Program-made: the position numbers and the translations under genes
Shown: positions 10,494-20,824 of the stretch, piece by piece
Numbering within the stretch: the stretch's first letter is position 1
Layout: each line of letters opens with the position of its first letter
The notes under the pieces: model-generated
Told to the model about the DNA's origin: nothing
The model's database searches: none
Seen by the model: the letters and a program-made list of their open reading frames with translations, nothing else
Origin: Populus alba
Taxonomy: Eukaryota; Streptophyta; Magnoliopsida; Malpighiales; Salicaceae
Assembly (NCBI RefSeq): GCF_005239225.2
Contig: NC_133294.1
Coordinates: 3,224,001 to 3,288,000, forward strand
Direction: 5' to 3'
Length of the DNA: 64,000 nt

Positions 10494-12550
10494 TGTTGCT
10501 ACCCAATTTTTGATCCATGTTTTCGACATATTTTCAAAAAATTTCAAAAATAGAGAAAAACAAAGAAAATAAAAAAAAATATGTTTTTTTATATATTCTC
10601 GTCATTTTAGCATTTTCAGCGTCGTAAAAAAAATAATTTAAATTTTCAAATGCGTTTGACTTTTCACGTATCATTTTTAAAATCATTGATTTTCCTCATT
10701 AAGTCAACGTTGATATTGCTCGTTTTCAAAAAATACAAAAAAACAAGAAAAATCAAAATTTACAAAAAAAGAAAGAAGTTGAGGGACCAAGTTGAAAAAC
10801 CTAGCAACATTTTGCCTATAAATACTGGTTTCCTCAACACATTCAAAAGGGGGGGCAATTTTGTAAAGGGAGAGAAACCACAAAAAAACCCTAGAACTAA
10901 ACTTAACTCTACCCAAAAAAAAACACAGCAGCCCCCCACCCTTTGTTTTTTTTACCCCGGCCAAACAGCCCCCCAAAACCAGTCGCCGGCCCCCACGTTG
11001 ATTTTTTTTTCTCCCCCAGACCGCTCTTCTCAACCATACACTGTCCCTTTCCCAATTTACAGCCGCCATCTCCCCTGGCTTGGACCCCGTTGGGGTTTTC
11101 CCCTTCATCATCACTTTTCTTTTCAATGCCGCTTCCCCCTCAGCAGCCGATTTCACCATTTCCCTTTCCCTCAGTTTTTTTTTATCTCCTCACCAGAATC
11201 CCTCTCCCCCCGGCCGCTCACGTTTTGGCCCCTGCCATCTTCCCTTCTCTCCCTGTTGAGACCCGAACAGCCACCCCCCTCCATCGACAAAGAGCAAGAC
11301 ACGATCGAACAGGGACACAGCCGGCCTATCTTCTTCCCCCTGCGGTCTCTATCAACGCCGGTCTTCCCCAAGCCACACAGCAGAACAGCCTCACCTCCAC
11401 CAACCAGCGAACGGGAAGGGCTGGTCCCCATCGGCCTCTCTCTCCGGGTCAATGGACAGACCCAGCTCAGACCGAACCATCTGACCTCTCCCCGCTGACA
11501 CCACGACAACTATCCACTTCCCTCTCTCGGCTGCACTCAACACTCCGCCTCCTCCTCGCCCTGCTCGCCTTCTTTGCAGATCCAGCTCCGTCGGCCGAAC
11601 AATAGCTTCAACCGCCATGGAGAGACTGCCAGATCCAGCGCCGGAGGAGGAGAGAAAACAGAAATGAACAGAAAACTGTAACTAAAAAGAGACCCGAGAA
11701 CAAATCCAAAAACAAGGAAAAAAGTTTAAAATCAACTGCCATTGTTGTGTTTTCTTCTTTGCATGTGATTGATCTCCCCACCGCCGGCGAGGAAAAGAAG
11801 AGGAAACAAAGACGAGCCGGATCCACCGGTTGCCAGTTTTCTCAGCGGTGGGGAGATGCGCCGCCAGTGGCGGTGGTGCGTGGATCCACGTGCCGGCACT
11901 GTTCATGCAGTCCCAGAAGCCCTTCCCTGCAAGTTCTGGAGTTTTTAGGGATCATTTTGTAAATTTTAAAGTGATTAATGTAGTTTTTTTGTTTTTTTTT
12001 TTATTTTTGTTTTGAATTTGTATTTTTATATAAATGTGATGTAAAAGAAAACAGAAAAGAAAAGGAAAAAAACTAAATAATAAAAAGAAAGTTATGTGTG
12101 TTTGTTTTTTTATTTATGTTATTGAATTAAAAAATCAAAAAGGACAAAAAGAATTATTTGTTAATTTAAATATGGTTAAATATCTCAAGGACAAATAAAA
12201 TCAAGTTGTATATTCCACGAAAATATAAGAACAAGTTTCTACATATATTCGGGGATTTAATAACTGATTTATTCAAGCCTTAGAATTTAATTAATATTTT
12301 AAATTTTCAAATCACATCAGAACACAAAGCAGCTTACCTCAGGTAGGGTGTGTTAGGGGTGCTAATATCTTCCCTAACCATAACCAGTCTTTTACCCGCG
12401 ATCTCTGACAAGACCAGTACATCAGGTTTCCTAGTAGCCCTCAATAAATTACTAGGTGGAGACTCCAACGAACGAATTCAAAGCAAACGCAACACAAAGA
12501 TAAAAAAATCATAAGCCGATGCCGCGCGCGGGATTTTTTAGGGTGCGACA
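10494..12550 (+). mobile_element. Solo LTR of an Ogre/Tat-like gypsy element
   Basis: It starts TGTTGCTACCC, ends GGGTGCGACA and is flanked by the 5-bp target duplication TGGTC (10489-10493 and 12551-12555), so both ends are exact. There is no internal region: this is a 2057-bp solo LTR, the usual product of recombination between two LTRs. Its 3' end (about 12330-12470) has the U5 module shared with the other LTRs. Pieces near 11830-11960 recur inside the inverted repeat near 55500-55700. GC-rich open frames at 10650-11605 are shadows of the CT-rich leader, not genes. Confidence 0.88.
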
Positions 12551-13610
12551 TGGTCCAAAACAAGCACCTTGTGCTTGGTTTGAGAAATTCTCTATTGTGA
12601 TCTCGTCTCTTGGCTTTGTTTCTAATAGTCATGATTCTGCTCTTTTTATTAAGTGCATTGATGTAGGTCGTATCATTCTATTTTTATATGTTGATGACAT
12701 GATTATTACTGGTGATGACATTGATGGTATTTTAGTTTTGAAGACAGAGTTGGCTAGAAGGTTTGAAATGAAGGATTTAGGTTATCTTCGATATTTTCTA
12801 GGTATTGAGGTAGCATACTCTTCTAGAGGTTACCTTCTTTCTCAGTCCAAATATGTTGCAGATATTCTTGAGCAGGCTAGACTTACTGATAACAAGACTA
12901 TAGACACTCATATTGAGGTTAACACAAGGTACTCTTCTTCTGATGGTTTACCTTTGCTACATTCTACTTTATATCATACTATTGTTGGGAGCTTGATATA
13001 TCTCACCATTACTCGTCCAGATATTGCATATGTTGTTCATGTTGTAAGTCAACTTGTTGTTTCACCTACTACTGTTCATTGAGCAATTGTTCTTCGTATT
13101 TTGCTATATCTTTGGGGTATAGTTTTTCAGAGTCTTTTACTTTCATCCAACTTTTCATTGGAGTTGCGTGCATACTCTGATACTGATCATGGTAGTGTTC
13201 CCATAGATTGCAAGTCTGTTACCGAGTTTTGTATCTTTTTAGGTGATTCTCTTATTCCTTGAAAGAGTAAGAAACAATCTATTATTTCTCAATCATCCAC
13301 CGAAGCAGAATATCGTGTCATGACATCTACTACTAAAGAGATTGTTTATTTACGATGGTTACTTGCTGATATGGGAGTTTCATTTTCTCATCTTACTCCT
13401 ATGTATTGTGACAACCAAAGTTTTATTTAGATTGCTCACAACTTGGTTTTTCATGAGCGAACTAAACAAATTGATATCGATTATTATCTTACTCATCATC
13501 ATCTCAAGCATGACACCATTACTTTACATTTTGTTTCTTCTTCCTTGCATATTGCAAATTTCTTTACTAAGGCGTATTCCATTTCTCGTTTTCGTTTTCT
13601 AGTTGGCAAA
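12551..13610 (+). pseudogene. Ty1/copia pol, C-terminal reverse transcriptase and RNase H
   Basis: This continues the reverse transcriptase broken at 10493. The catalytic motif reads LYVDDMIITGDD, followed by FEMKDLGYLRYFLGIEVAYS and SKYVADILEQARL. The RNase H part keeps SQSSTEAEYRVM and VFHERTKQIDIDYYL. Stops at about 13081, 13261 and 13429 break the frame. Sequence up to about 13790 (A/T-rich with TATATATA) is probably the 3' LTR. With 9800-10493 it forms a copia relic carrying a nested solo LTR. Confidence 0.88.
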
Positions 13611-13859
13611 CTGTCGGTACTTGTAACTGTCTATATATATTTATTTAGTATTATTTATTAATGGTAAAATAATATTTTCAGTTTAACCTATATATAATTT
13701 CTTTGTATTTAAGTTAACTCTAAGCACTCATAATAAACATATTATTAAGAATTCTAGCTTTCTTTTGTGTCTGATCTGAATTATTTTAACAGAGTCATGA
13801 TCCTCCACGTGCCTTTTTCTAATTGGTAGGTGGTGTAATCTCAATAATCTGTTTATGTG

Positions 13860-14840
13860 AATCAGCTACTGGGTCGGCTACCGACTGGTGTTCCGTTTTG
13901 AGCCATTGAGTATTGCTGTGGAGTGGAGGGACATTGATGCTGCACAATGTTTGGCGTCTTCAGCTATAAAGTGTGGGTTTAGGGAATCAGGGATTACAAG
14001 TGCTGATGGCAGGAGGTTTATTGAGTGGGGGTTCTATAAGAATGGAGGTTCCATGGTGTGATAGTAATAGGATTTTGTTGTCAAATGAGTATGTGAGGTT
14101 TCCTGTTGACTTGGCTCCTCGAAAAATTGGAAGAGAACTCCAGCGCTTTTTAGTCGTTTAAGAGAAAACAGCAAATGGGTTTGTGGAGTTCAGTCTTGGA
14201 AAATGGTGAGCAGCAACAAGGGGATGATGATCAGCTGGAGAGAACAGAAAATGGGGATGGTAATGTCCACATTGATAATTTTCATTAATTTGCAGAGCCC
14301 TGATTCTCGATGTTACGTTAGTTGTCTTGAGGTAGTGTCATCTTGCAGAACATCTGTTGATTTCGTACTTTTTGATGCTTTGTATATGTTTCACAGATAT
14401 TGACTTGCAGCAGCAGTAGCAGCTGGCTCAAACATATATGTTTTTGGTAGACTTAACAATGATACAATCTTATCATCGTTGCATGTTCTAAACACTGGAA
14501 AGAGAGCGTTGGTTTACATGGTTACTTCTGCGTTTCATACAAACCGCAATAAACATTTATTTGGTAACAATAAAATCAAGTTTTGAAATGTGGGGATCCA
14601 TGTACTTTTTGTGTTTGCACCGCATGTTGATAAAAAGCATCACCAACCTGCTTTTCCAGACCGTGCAGATCCAAAATGCTCCAAAGAGGTCTCTGTTAAT
14701 GGCGAACAGCCATGTGCTCGTCATTCTCACTCAATGGTAAAGCATGAAAGATCATTGACTGTATCTTCTGTTCGTTCAAGATTAAGTTCCATTTTGTCTA
14801 CCCCTTACTGCCTGATTATTTTATAAATTATTTTGTCTTT
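13860..14840 (+). pseudogene. tRNA wybutosine-synthesis (TYW2/3/4-like) gene fragment
   Basis: The frame from about 13870 reads FRFEPLSIAVEWRDIDAAQC, then KCGFRESGITSADGRR. After a frameshift near 14030 it reads SIRMEVPWCDSNRILLSNEY, matching the order of motifs in TYW3, which methylates a wybutosine precursor on tRNA-Phe. Further on, GSNIYVFGRLNNDTI and GEQPCARHSHSMVKHE look like kelch repeats. Plant TYW proteins fuse TYW3, kelch and TYW2 parts, so one gene fragment explains all pieces. Stops and frameshifts show it is broken. A shorter duplicate of its start lies at 38566-38680. Confidence 0.62.
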
Positions 14841-15031
14841 GGATGTACAGCATCAGCATACACGTCAAAGTCTTTATGGCATCTTTTCTCCCAATTATAT
14901 GACTAAGTAAGGTAAGAAATATTGATTTGTTCTTTGGAATTTTTAATTTATTGAGCAAATGATTGAAAACTCTTAATGCAAGGTCCGTATTATACAACTA
15001 TTAAAAATCACCAATTGTTTAATTCAACCTA

Positions 15032-15785
15032 TCATTGTTCTATTGCCTCTCGAACTTTCTTTTCAAAAGTCCACATCCTTGCTTCCATGGCATCATGATT
15101 AAAATGGGAAAGGCAATAATAATTTGTAAGAATATGAGAAGCTATTCCTACTTTGAGTACATCATCTTCATCGCTACTGTTGTTGGCATTGATAACTTTA
15201 CTGTTTGATGAGCTGCTGCAATGGGATGTGATATCTTCATTCTTTGATTGGATATCATTATCATTTCCTTCCTCTTCATGCAACCATTGGATACCAATCG
15301 TCCTTATTTGAATAGCTGGCTCATGTCGAAGCACTGAAATACTCATGTGATCATCACCGTTATCATATGTGGTGAAAATCCAGTTGCTTAGCGATGAATC
15401 ATGTGGAAGCACTGAAATACTCACGTCATCACCATTATCAAATGTAGGATCATTGGCCCCTAATTTCCAGTGGCTTAGCGATTGGATTTCACGAAACCCC
15501 CTCATGTTACACGCAGGGAAGACCCCTTGACGATGCAAGGATTGACCAATGGTATTGTTTCTGATTCCAATACCAACTTCTTCAGTGCAATCGTACTCTG
15601 ACGTCACACTAAACCTTGTGAACAGATTAAAGCCACATATCCGGTGCGCAAGATGTGAGGATATTTTGAATGAAAAGTTATCTGTAAACTCATTCTGAAT
15701 TAGCCATTTATCCTCTTCCTCCTCCTCATGAAACCTCCTTAACATCTCATCTTCATCAAATACAAAGTTGACAAAGTTGAATTTG
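15032..15785 (-). CDS. TNL-2 C-terminal post-LRR (C-JID-like) exon
   Basis: An open frame of about 237 codons ends at 15032. It is acidic at the start (EEEEEDKWLIQNEF), then reads CGFNLFTRFSVTSEYDCTEE, DDVSISVLPHD and IGIQWLHEEEG. Homologous exons end TNL-3 (38827-39490) and TNL-4 (53413-53990). The position after the LRR and the beta-rich, aromatic pattern fit the C-terminal jelly-roll/Ig-like domain of TNLs, which helps contact the recognised effector. The upstream splice site is not certain because a LINE tail lies against it at 15786-16168. Confidence 0.72.
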
Positions 15786-16168
15786 CCATATACAAACTCT
15801 TCTCTTCAGCTCAGAGGCTAGCTTCATGTTTTGATTCAATCACCTACTCTCATTCTTACCGGGAAAGCAATCACATGGCAGATCATCTCGCTAAACAAGG
15901 AGTGCACAGAATATCTGATTTTGTGGCTTGGTTATGACCCTCATAGATAATTTATCGGTACTTTGTTTAATCCAATGCAGATTATGTTGATTGGGGCATT
16001 CTTTTGGCTCCTATGCAGGAACCAGATGGTGGAAGGTTTTTATTGAGTTTGTAGGGTTTATGTTATATAGGTTTGCTAGCTAATTCAACAAACTTTTTCT
16101 CTGTGTAATGATTGCATTGCACAATTTTGCATTACTTAATAATAACAGCTTCTTTCAAAAAAAAATGT
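15786..16168 (+). mobile_element. 5'-truncated LINE 3' end
   Basis: Aligned with TNL-3, TNL-2 has about 380 extra bases here. The insert reads SNHMADHLAKQGVHRISDF, typical of the RNase H domain at the C-terminus of plant LINEs, then a 3' UTR and a short poly-A at about 16157-16165. Possible target duplications are TGCCAT on the left and TGTCAT on the right, with one mismatch. The LINE runs opposite to TNL-2. Confidence 0.7.
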
Positions 16169-16264
16169 CATCTGTACCACCAAAACAATGTCTATAAAAT
16201 GAGCAAATGACAAATATTCAATCAGATGTAGATTTCAAAAACAATAAAATGGGTGAGGGAGGAC

Positions 16265-17027
16265 CTGAAATCTCGATGGTTGTATTTGAGCACAAACCGT
16301 TTCCATTATTCTGAACACGTGTGAGTCAAATGATTGGATTAATTCTTGCTTTATCCAATCTTGGAACTCGACAAATTGATCACAACCATCTGCTTTATTC
16401 GAACTGTTTGGATTTGTAGGTCTTTGCAGTGAATAGCAATAGGACACATCTAAGGACCACAAATGGGATGGAAGCTCTTGGAGTGCCCGAAGCATTTTGC
16501 AATTTCTTAAATATAGATGTCTGAGTTGACCAAGATCCTTGATGCTTTCTGGAAGAAAATGAATTGGAGTTCCACTTAAATCTAGTCTCGTCAAGGAGTG
16601 TGGCAGTGAAAACGAGGTAAATCTCAATATTTTCCTCGCTGAAAACCTAGAGGGAAAGAATAGCTTCAAAGGAAGAGATGTAATGTGTGATGTACTTGCA
16701 ACAATTCCATAGCTTTGAAGCAAGCTGCGCCCCTGATGATGCTCTAACTCCATATTCAAGCTGTCAAGATTTGAGCAACCATCTAAAACCAGCTCTTGAA
16801 GTGAATTCAATCTACTCATTTCTTCTGGAAGCTCTATAAGACTTGTACAATTTCTTAGATTTAAGATCAATAATCTTTGTAAATCACCAATAGATTCGTG
16901 AATTTGAACCAAACGGATGCAGTCTTCAAGTATTAGTTTTACAAGGGCTGGGAGACCCGAGAAGTCTGGGGTTCTAATGAGATCATGAGAGTGACGAAGA
17001 TCAAGAATTTTCAATTTTGGAAAAAAA
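16265..17027 (-). CDS. TNL-2 LRR exon
   Basis: Leucine-rich repeats are clear: LKILDLRHSHDLIRTPDFSG, LVKLILEDCIRLVQIHESIG, LLILNLRNCTSLIELPEEM, LQELVLDGCSNLDSL, LTRLDLSGTPIHFLPESIK and LRHLYLRNCKMLRALQELP. This fits the ligand-sensing part of a TNL. The acceptor CAG ends at 17028. Just after it are seven A on the plus strand (17021-17027), where TNL-3 has AAGAAA (six). Canonical splicing from the preceding phase-0 exon would therefore shift the frame by one and stop soon. Either the assembly has one base too many or the copy is frameshifted. The 3' donor near 16265 (CAG/GTCC) is weak. Confidence 0.8.
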
Positions 17028-17102
17028 CTGCGAAAATACATGAATTTAGTTGTTATCAATTGAAACCAAAGAGATTGCTATAACGAGAGACTCGATACAT
17101 AC

Positions 17103-17510
17103 CGGTTTGCCCTTCCAAGCATCAACTAGACAGCTTCTGGATAGATCAAGAACCACCAGCTTCTCTAAACATACTTGATTTGGTATGGATCTCGAAGAGA
17201 ATCCATGCCAACATAACCATATCAAATTCTTAGGGAAGTGCTCAAAACTTCCATAGAATTTCGTGTAATTTAGTTGGAGAAATTTTATATCTGGCATCTT
17301 TCTAAAAGCATCCGTGTTGAGGATGGGAAACAAACTTGTTTGGCCAGTTTGTAATTTTTCTCCATCAAAAAAGTCAGAAAGCCATTGTTGAAAGAAGTTA
17401 AGCTTGCGACGCTTGCTGCGAACCATTAAATTGGTACACACAACTTTTGTATAATCATCTTCCATTAATGCATGCATATCCAGGGTAAGGCCTCGCAATT
17501 TTTTGGCATC
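17103..17510 (-). CDS. TNL-2 NB/LRR linker exon
   Basis: 136 codons between an acceptor at 17511-17512 and the donor GT at 17101-17102. It begins DAKKLRGLTLDMHALMEDD and holds AFRKMPDIKFLQLNYTKF, FPKNLIWLCWHGFSSRSIP and LEKLVVLDLSRSCL. This is the usual TNL exon that joins the ARC2 end to the first LRRs. It begins and ends at codon boundaries, and TNL-3 has the same exon at 50169-50567. Confidence 0.85.
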
Positions 17511-17643
17511 CTGCATCAAAATTAAATATTAAAAGCACATGAGAAAGGAAAGTAAAAGAATGATTTAAAAAAAAAAAAAGGATGAATATTTTAAGTCACC
17601 GCAAACCATTTAAGTAGACAAATAAAAAAATTGAGCTACTTAC

Positions 17644-18718
17644 AGTAGTTCCTTTCAAAACGGTAAAAGCATCCTCGTGACGCCATATTCTTTGACATTT
17701 GGGAGATTCTTGACGAGCAATTTCCCTTCCCATATCTCTTACTAGTTGATGCATCCACAACCTTTTATCATTGTTGATTTCAACAAGACATCTATCGAGG
17801 AGATTGTCAATCCCAAATCTTGCACCTTTATCGAGCCCATCCAGTATCGTAACTACATCATCCACATCCATTCCATTGAAGAAACAAGCAATATCAAGGA
17901 ATAAAGCCTTCTGGTAATCATCATCAAGAGAGTCGTAACTTATTTGAAGAACCTTTTGAACTTCACAATTTGGAATCACTTCCATTTTTTGTAATGCGCT
18001 TTCCCATATTTCTCTTCCTTTTCCGGACAATGAAGACCCAATAACTCGATGGGCTAATGGAAGTCCATTACAATGACGTAATATTCTCCAAGAGTCTTCT
18101 ACAAAACCATCAGCAGGGTCAGCTTGTCCAAAGGCATTCCAACTGAAAAGCTCAAGTGATTTTTCATCATCTAGCGGTCCAACTTTGCACCGAACCCCCT
18201 CAATATCATTAGCTGAAAACAAACCCTTATTTCTGGTTGTTACAATGATTTTACTTCCTTTACAAAGCCAATTTTGCATGCCAATGATTTTATTGAATTG
18301 GTCCCTTTTGTCCACATCATCTAGAACAATAAGAGTTCTTCTGCAACATAATGCATCCTTAATTTTCAGAATTCCTTCATCTTCATCATTTATCTCAACA
18401 GTCTTATTTAGGATATCAAAAATAAGTTGCCTCTGTAGGCAAACTATATCCTTTGACCTAAAATTTGATAGGAAGCTCTTTCCTTCAAATTTATAAAAGT
18501 TCTGGTTAAAAACACTCTTAGCTATGGTTGTCTTTCCAACTCCACCAATTCCATAGAGCAAAGCAATGGCAGCACCATGGGATCCATCTTGCAACCATGA
18601 GTTGATATCTTGTACCAGAGGATCTCTTCCAATGAAATGAAGGGGGACATTAAATATTTTTGGATCCAAATTCTTTGAGACATTCTCCACAATAGATTGG
18701 ACAAACTGTGCCTCGTAC
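17644..18718 (-). CDS. TNL-2 NB-ARC exon
   Basis: An intact frame of about 358 codons. Motifs: P-loop GIGGVGKTTIAKSVFNQ, kinase-2 TLIVLDDVDKRDQF, RNBS-B GSKIIVTTRNKGLF, RNBS-C LELFSWNAFGQADP, GLPL (CNGLPLAHRVIGSS, with His after GLPLA), RNBS-D LFLDIACFFNG, and WMHQLVRDMGREIARQ in the MHD position. The acceptor AG is at 18719-18720 and the donor at 17642-17643. This is the best-preserved NB-ARC domain in the window and should bind ATP/ADP. The Gln in place of the MHD Asp is shared with TNL-1 and TNL-3. Confidence 0.92.
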
Positions 18719-19036
18719 CTACATCAAAAAATAAAATACAACGTTGGATAATTAGGAGCCTCTATGTAAAGGATAGAAATAAACAACATTTAGCTAAGAA
18801 ATTAAACCGGGTTTCGTGTCCATGATTGATAGTTAAATTTGTGGGTGTGTTATGACCACCTATTAACACCAAATCATGATCGAAAAAAAAAAAAAGAAGA
18901 AGAAGAATTATAAGTATTTTATTTTATTTTTCTTATATGTTTTCTTATCAGTACACTTAACCGAAAGAAATTAAGAGTTCACGACCAGCATTCTAGTCTT
19001 ATGCTATGTATAGTTTCATCAAGAGATATAACTTAC

Positions 19037-19533
19037 CCATCTCCTAAATCCATTCCAGCTAAATTTGCAATTTCCTTCAAAGCAATCCTCCACCCATTCA
19101 CCCGCTCCATCTCCTCCTTGTAGTGCTTTTCATGTTCCACAAATGCTGCAGCGAAGCTCCCAGTTTGATTTCTGACTTCAGATGGATCCACATGATAGAA
19201 TACTGGGAAAACTATGCAGTCACCATTCCTCTTACGTTCCATGATCATTACAAGTTCATCGAGGCACCATCTCGACGAAGCATAGTTTTTGGAGAACACG
19301 ATGATCGCTATTTTTGATTGTTGTATTGCCTTCTGGAGCTCCAGCTGTATATTCTTTCCTCTCCGAATTTCATCATCATCTCTAAATGTGTGAAACCCTG
19401 CATCAACCAGGGCCTTGTAGAGGTGATCGGTAAAGTTCTTGCGGGTGTCTTCCCCTCTAAAACTCAAGAACACTTGATATTTACAATTAGAAAACCGTGA
19501 AGAGTAGGATTCTTGATATTTCCCAGCAGCCAT
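19037..19533 (-). CDS. TNL-2 TIR exon
   Basis: An uninterrupted TIR exon, with the start at the ATG at 19531-19533 (MAAGKYQESYSSRFSN). Motifs: YQVFLSFRGEDTRKNFTDHL, IAIIVFSKNYASSRWCLDEL (conserved catalytic-type Glu) and FPVFYHVDPSEVRNQTGSFA. The donor GT is at 19035-19036, leaving GG to complete a Gly codon with the next exon. An upstream in-frame Met at 19626 lies in the 5' UTR intron and is not the likely start. TIR domains of this class hydrolyse NAD and signal through EDS1-family proteins. Confidence 0.92.
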
Positions 19534-20465
19534 TTCGAGTCTAGTAAAGATAAGACTTTTCAAAGATCTGAACAAAATAAAACAGTTTTCAAGATCGACA
19601 GCACACCAATAAGCTGAAGTGTTCATATATTATTATCTTACTTTATCTTTAAAATATACACATGATAAATCTCTATGCTGAACCACCAAAATCGGTTGAT
19701 GAGATCATCAATAATTAGTTTCTAACAGTGAATTAATCGAAGTGATTCTCAGTTACAGCAGAGTTACATTCAACAATATTGTTGTAACCCATTTTTGGGT
19801 CCCCGCAAAAAAATAAAATAAATAGCCAAAGAAGGTTAGAAAAATGACAAGAGGCAGAAGCGCTCGGAAAATGGTCAGAAAATTGGTCAAGGAGTATAAA
19901 GATACAAAGATTGGATTTTTGACAAAATATTCTTGAAGGATGAGAACCCTATTGAGAAGAAAATTTTGAATTTTGAGGAGAGAAGCCCAAATTTGGATGT
20001 TTATGGGTTTAATTGATTTTTTTTATTGGATTTATAGGGGATTTGATTGCAAGAAAATTGATTTTTTAAGTCAATTTGGGCTTTAAATTGAAGAAATTAA
20101 AGTTCTGGGGCCAAATTATGATTTTTAGGAATTTATTAAGTCAAATCAGGGGCTTAATTGCATAAATATTGAAGTTTAATGGCCAATTAGGGGTTTAATT
20201 GTGAAAATCCAAAACCAGGGACCAATTTGGAAAAGGCGCAAAGATAGGGGGGCTGTTTGGAGTTGATTGAGGGGCCTAATTGAAGAAATTGGAAGTTTAT
20301 TGATCAATTGAGGGCTAAATTGCATAATTTAGAGGCCAAGGACCAAAGTGGAAAAGGCGGCCAACTTGGCGGACAAGACCGAAATTGGCAGGGACGCAAT
20401 TGAAAGGAACAAAAATAATTGGGGGACCGATGTGAACGTTGGCGCTTTTCTGGCGCCACATTTAA

Positions 20466-20504
20466 ATGAAACGGCGCGTTTTCTCCAAAACGACGCCGTT
20501 TCAT
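20466..20504 (+). promoter_or_regulatory. AACGG inverted repeat upstream of the LTR TATA box
   Basis: ATGAAACGGCG (20466-20476) faces CGCCGTTTCAT (20494-20504), with another CGTTTT/AAAACG pair between. The same arrangement is kept in the 3' LTR of A (about 26628-26666) and both LTRs of B (41577-41615, 48800-48838). AACGG is the core bound by MYB3R-type factors, so this is a candidate enhancer. That role is inferred. Confidence 0.5.
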
Positions 20505-20506
20505 GC

Positions 20507-20543
<37 letters not shown>

Positions 20544-20816
20544 TAGAGACCAAACGGTGCCGTTTTGAACGGCACTGTTTCTCTTCTTCTTCTTCCCCCC
20601 GCAGGCGTAGCAGAGGAGAGGAAAACCGGGGTTTTTGTCCCCGCCTCTCTCCTCACGTGCCATGGCCCGACGCCCCACACTTTGGGACCCCCGAAGCCGA
20701 AGCCGATGGCCGACCACCCGCCGCGCCACCGAACCCGAGAGAAGCACCTTGGCAGCGGCGCCTGCCGACCGACCGACCAGCACGCCTTGTTCCCCCATGC
20801 ATGCCCCGATATTGCC

Positions 20817-20824
20817 TATAAATA
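20817..20824 (+). promoter_or_regulatory. Element A LTR TATA box
   Basis: TATAAATA preceded by GCC and followed within 100 bp by a purine-rich leader, as expected for the LTR transcription start. It is conserved in the 3' LTR (about 26978-26985) and, on the minus strand, in the 5' LTR of element B at 48576-48583. Confidence 0.65.

Noticed and set aside
10650..11618. Long open frames on both strands, 200-280 residues, proline/serine-rich
   Set aside because: They lie entirely within the CT-rich leader of a solo LTR with exact target duplications, are low-complexity, and overlap in several frames. No domain is visible.
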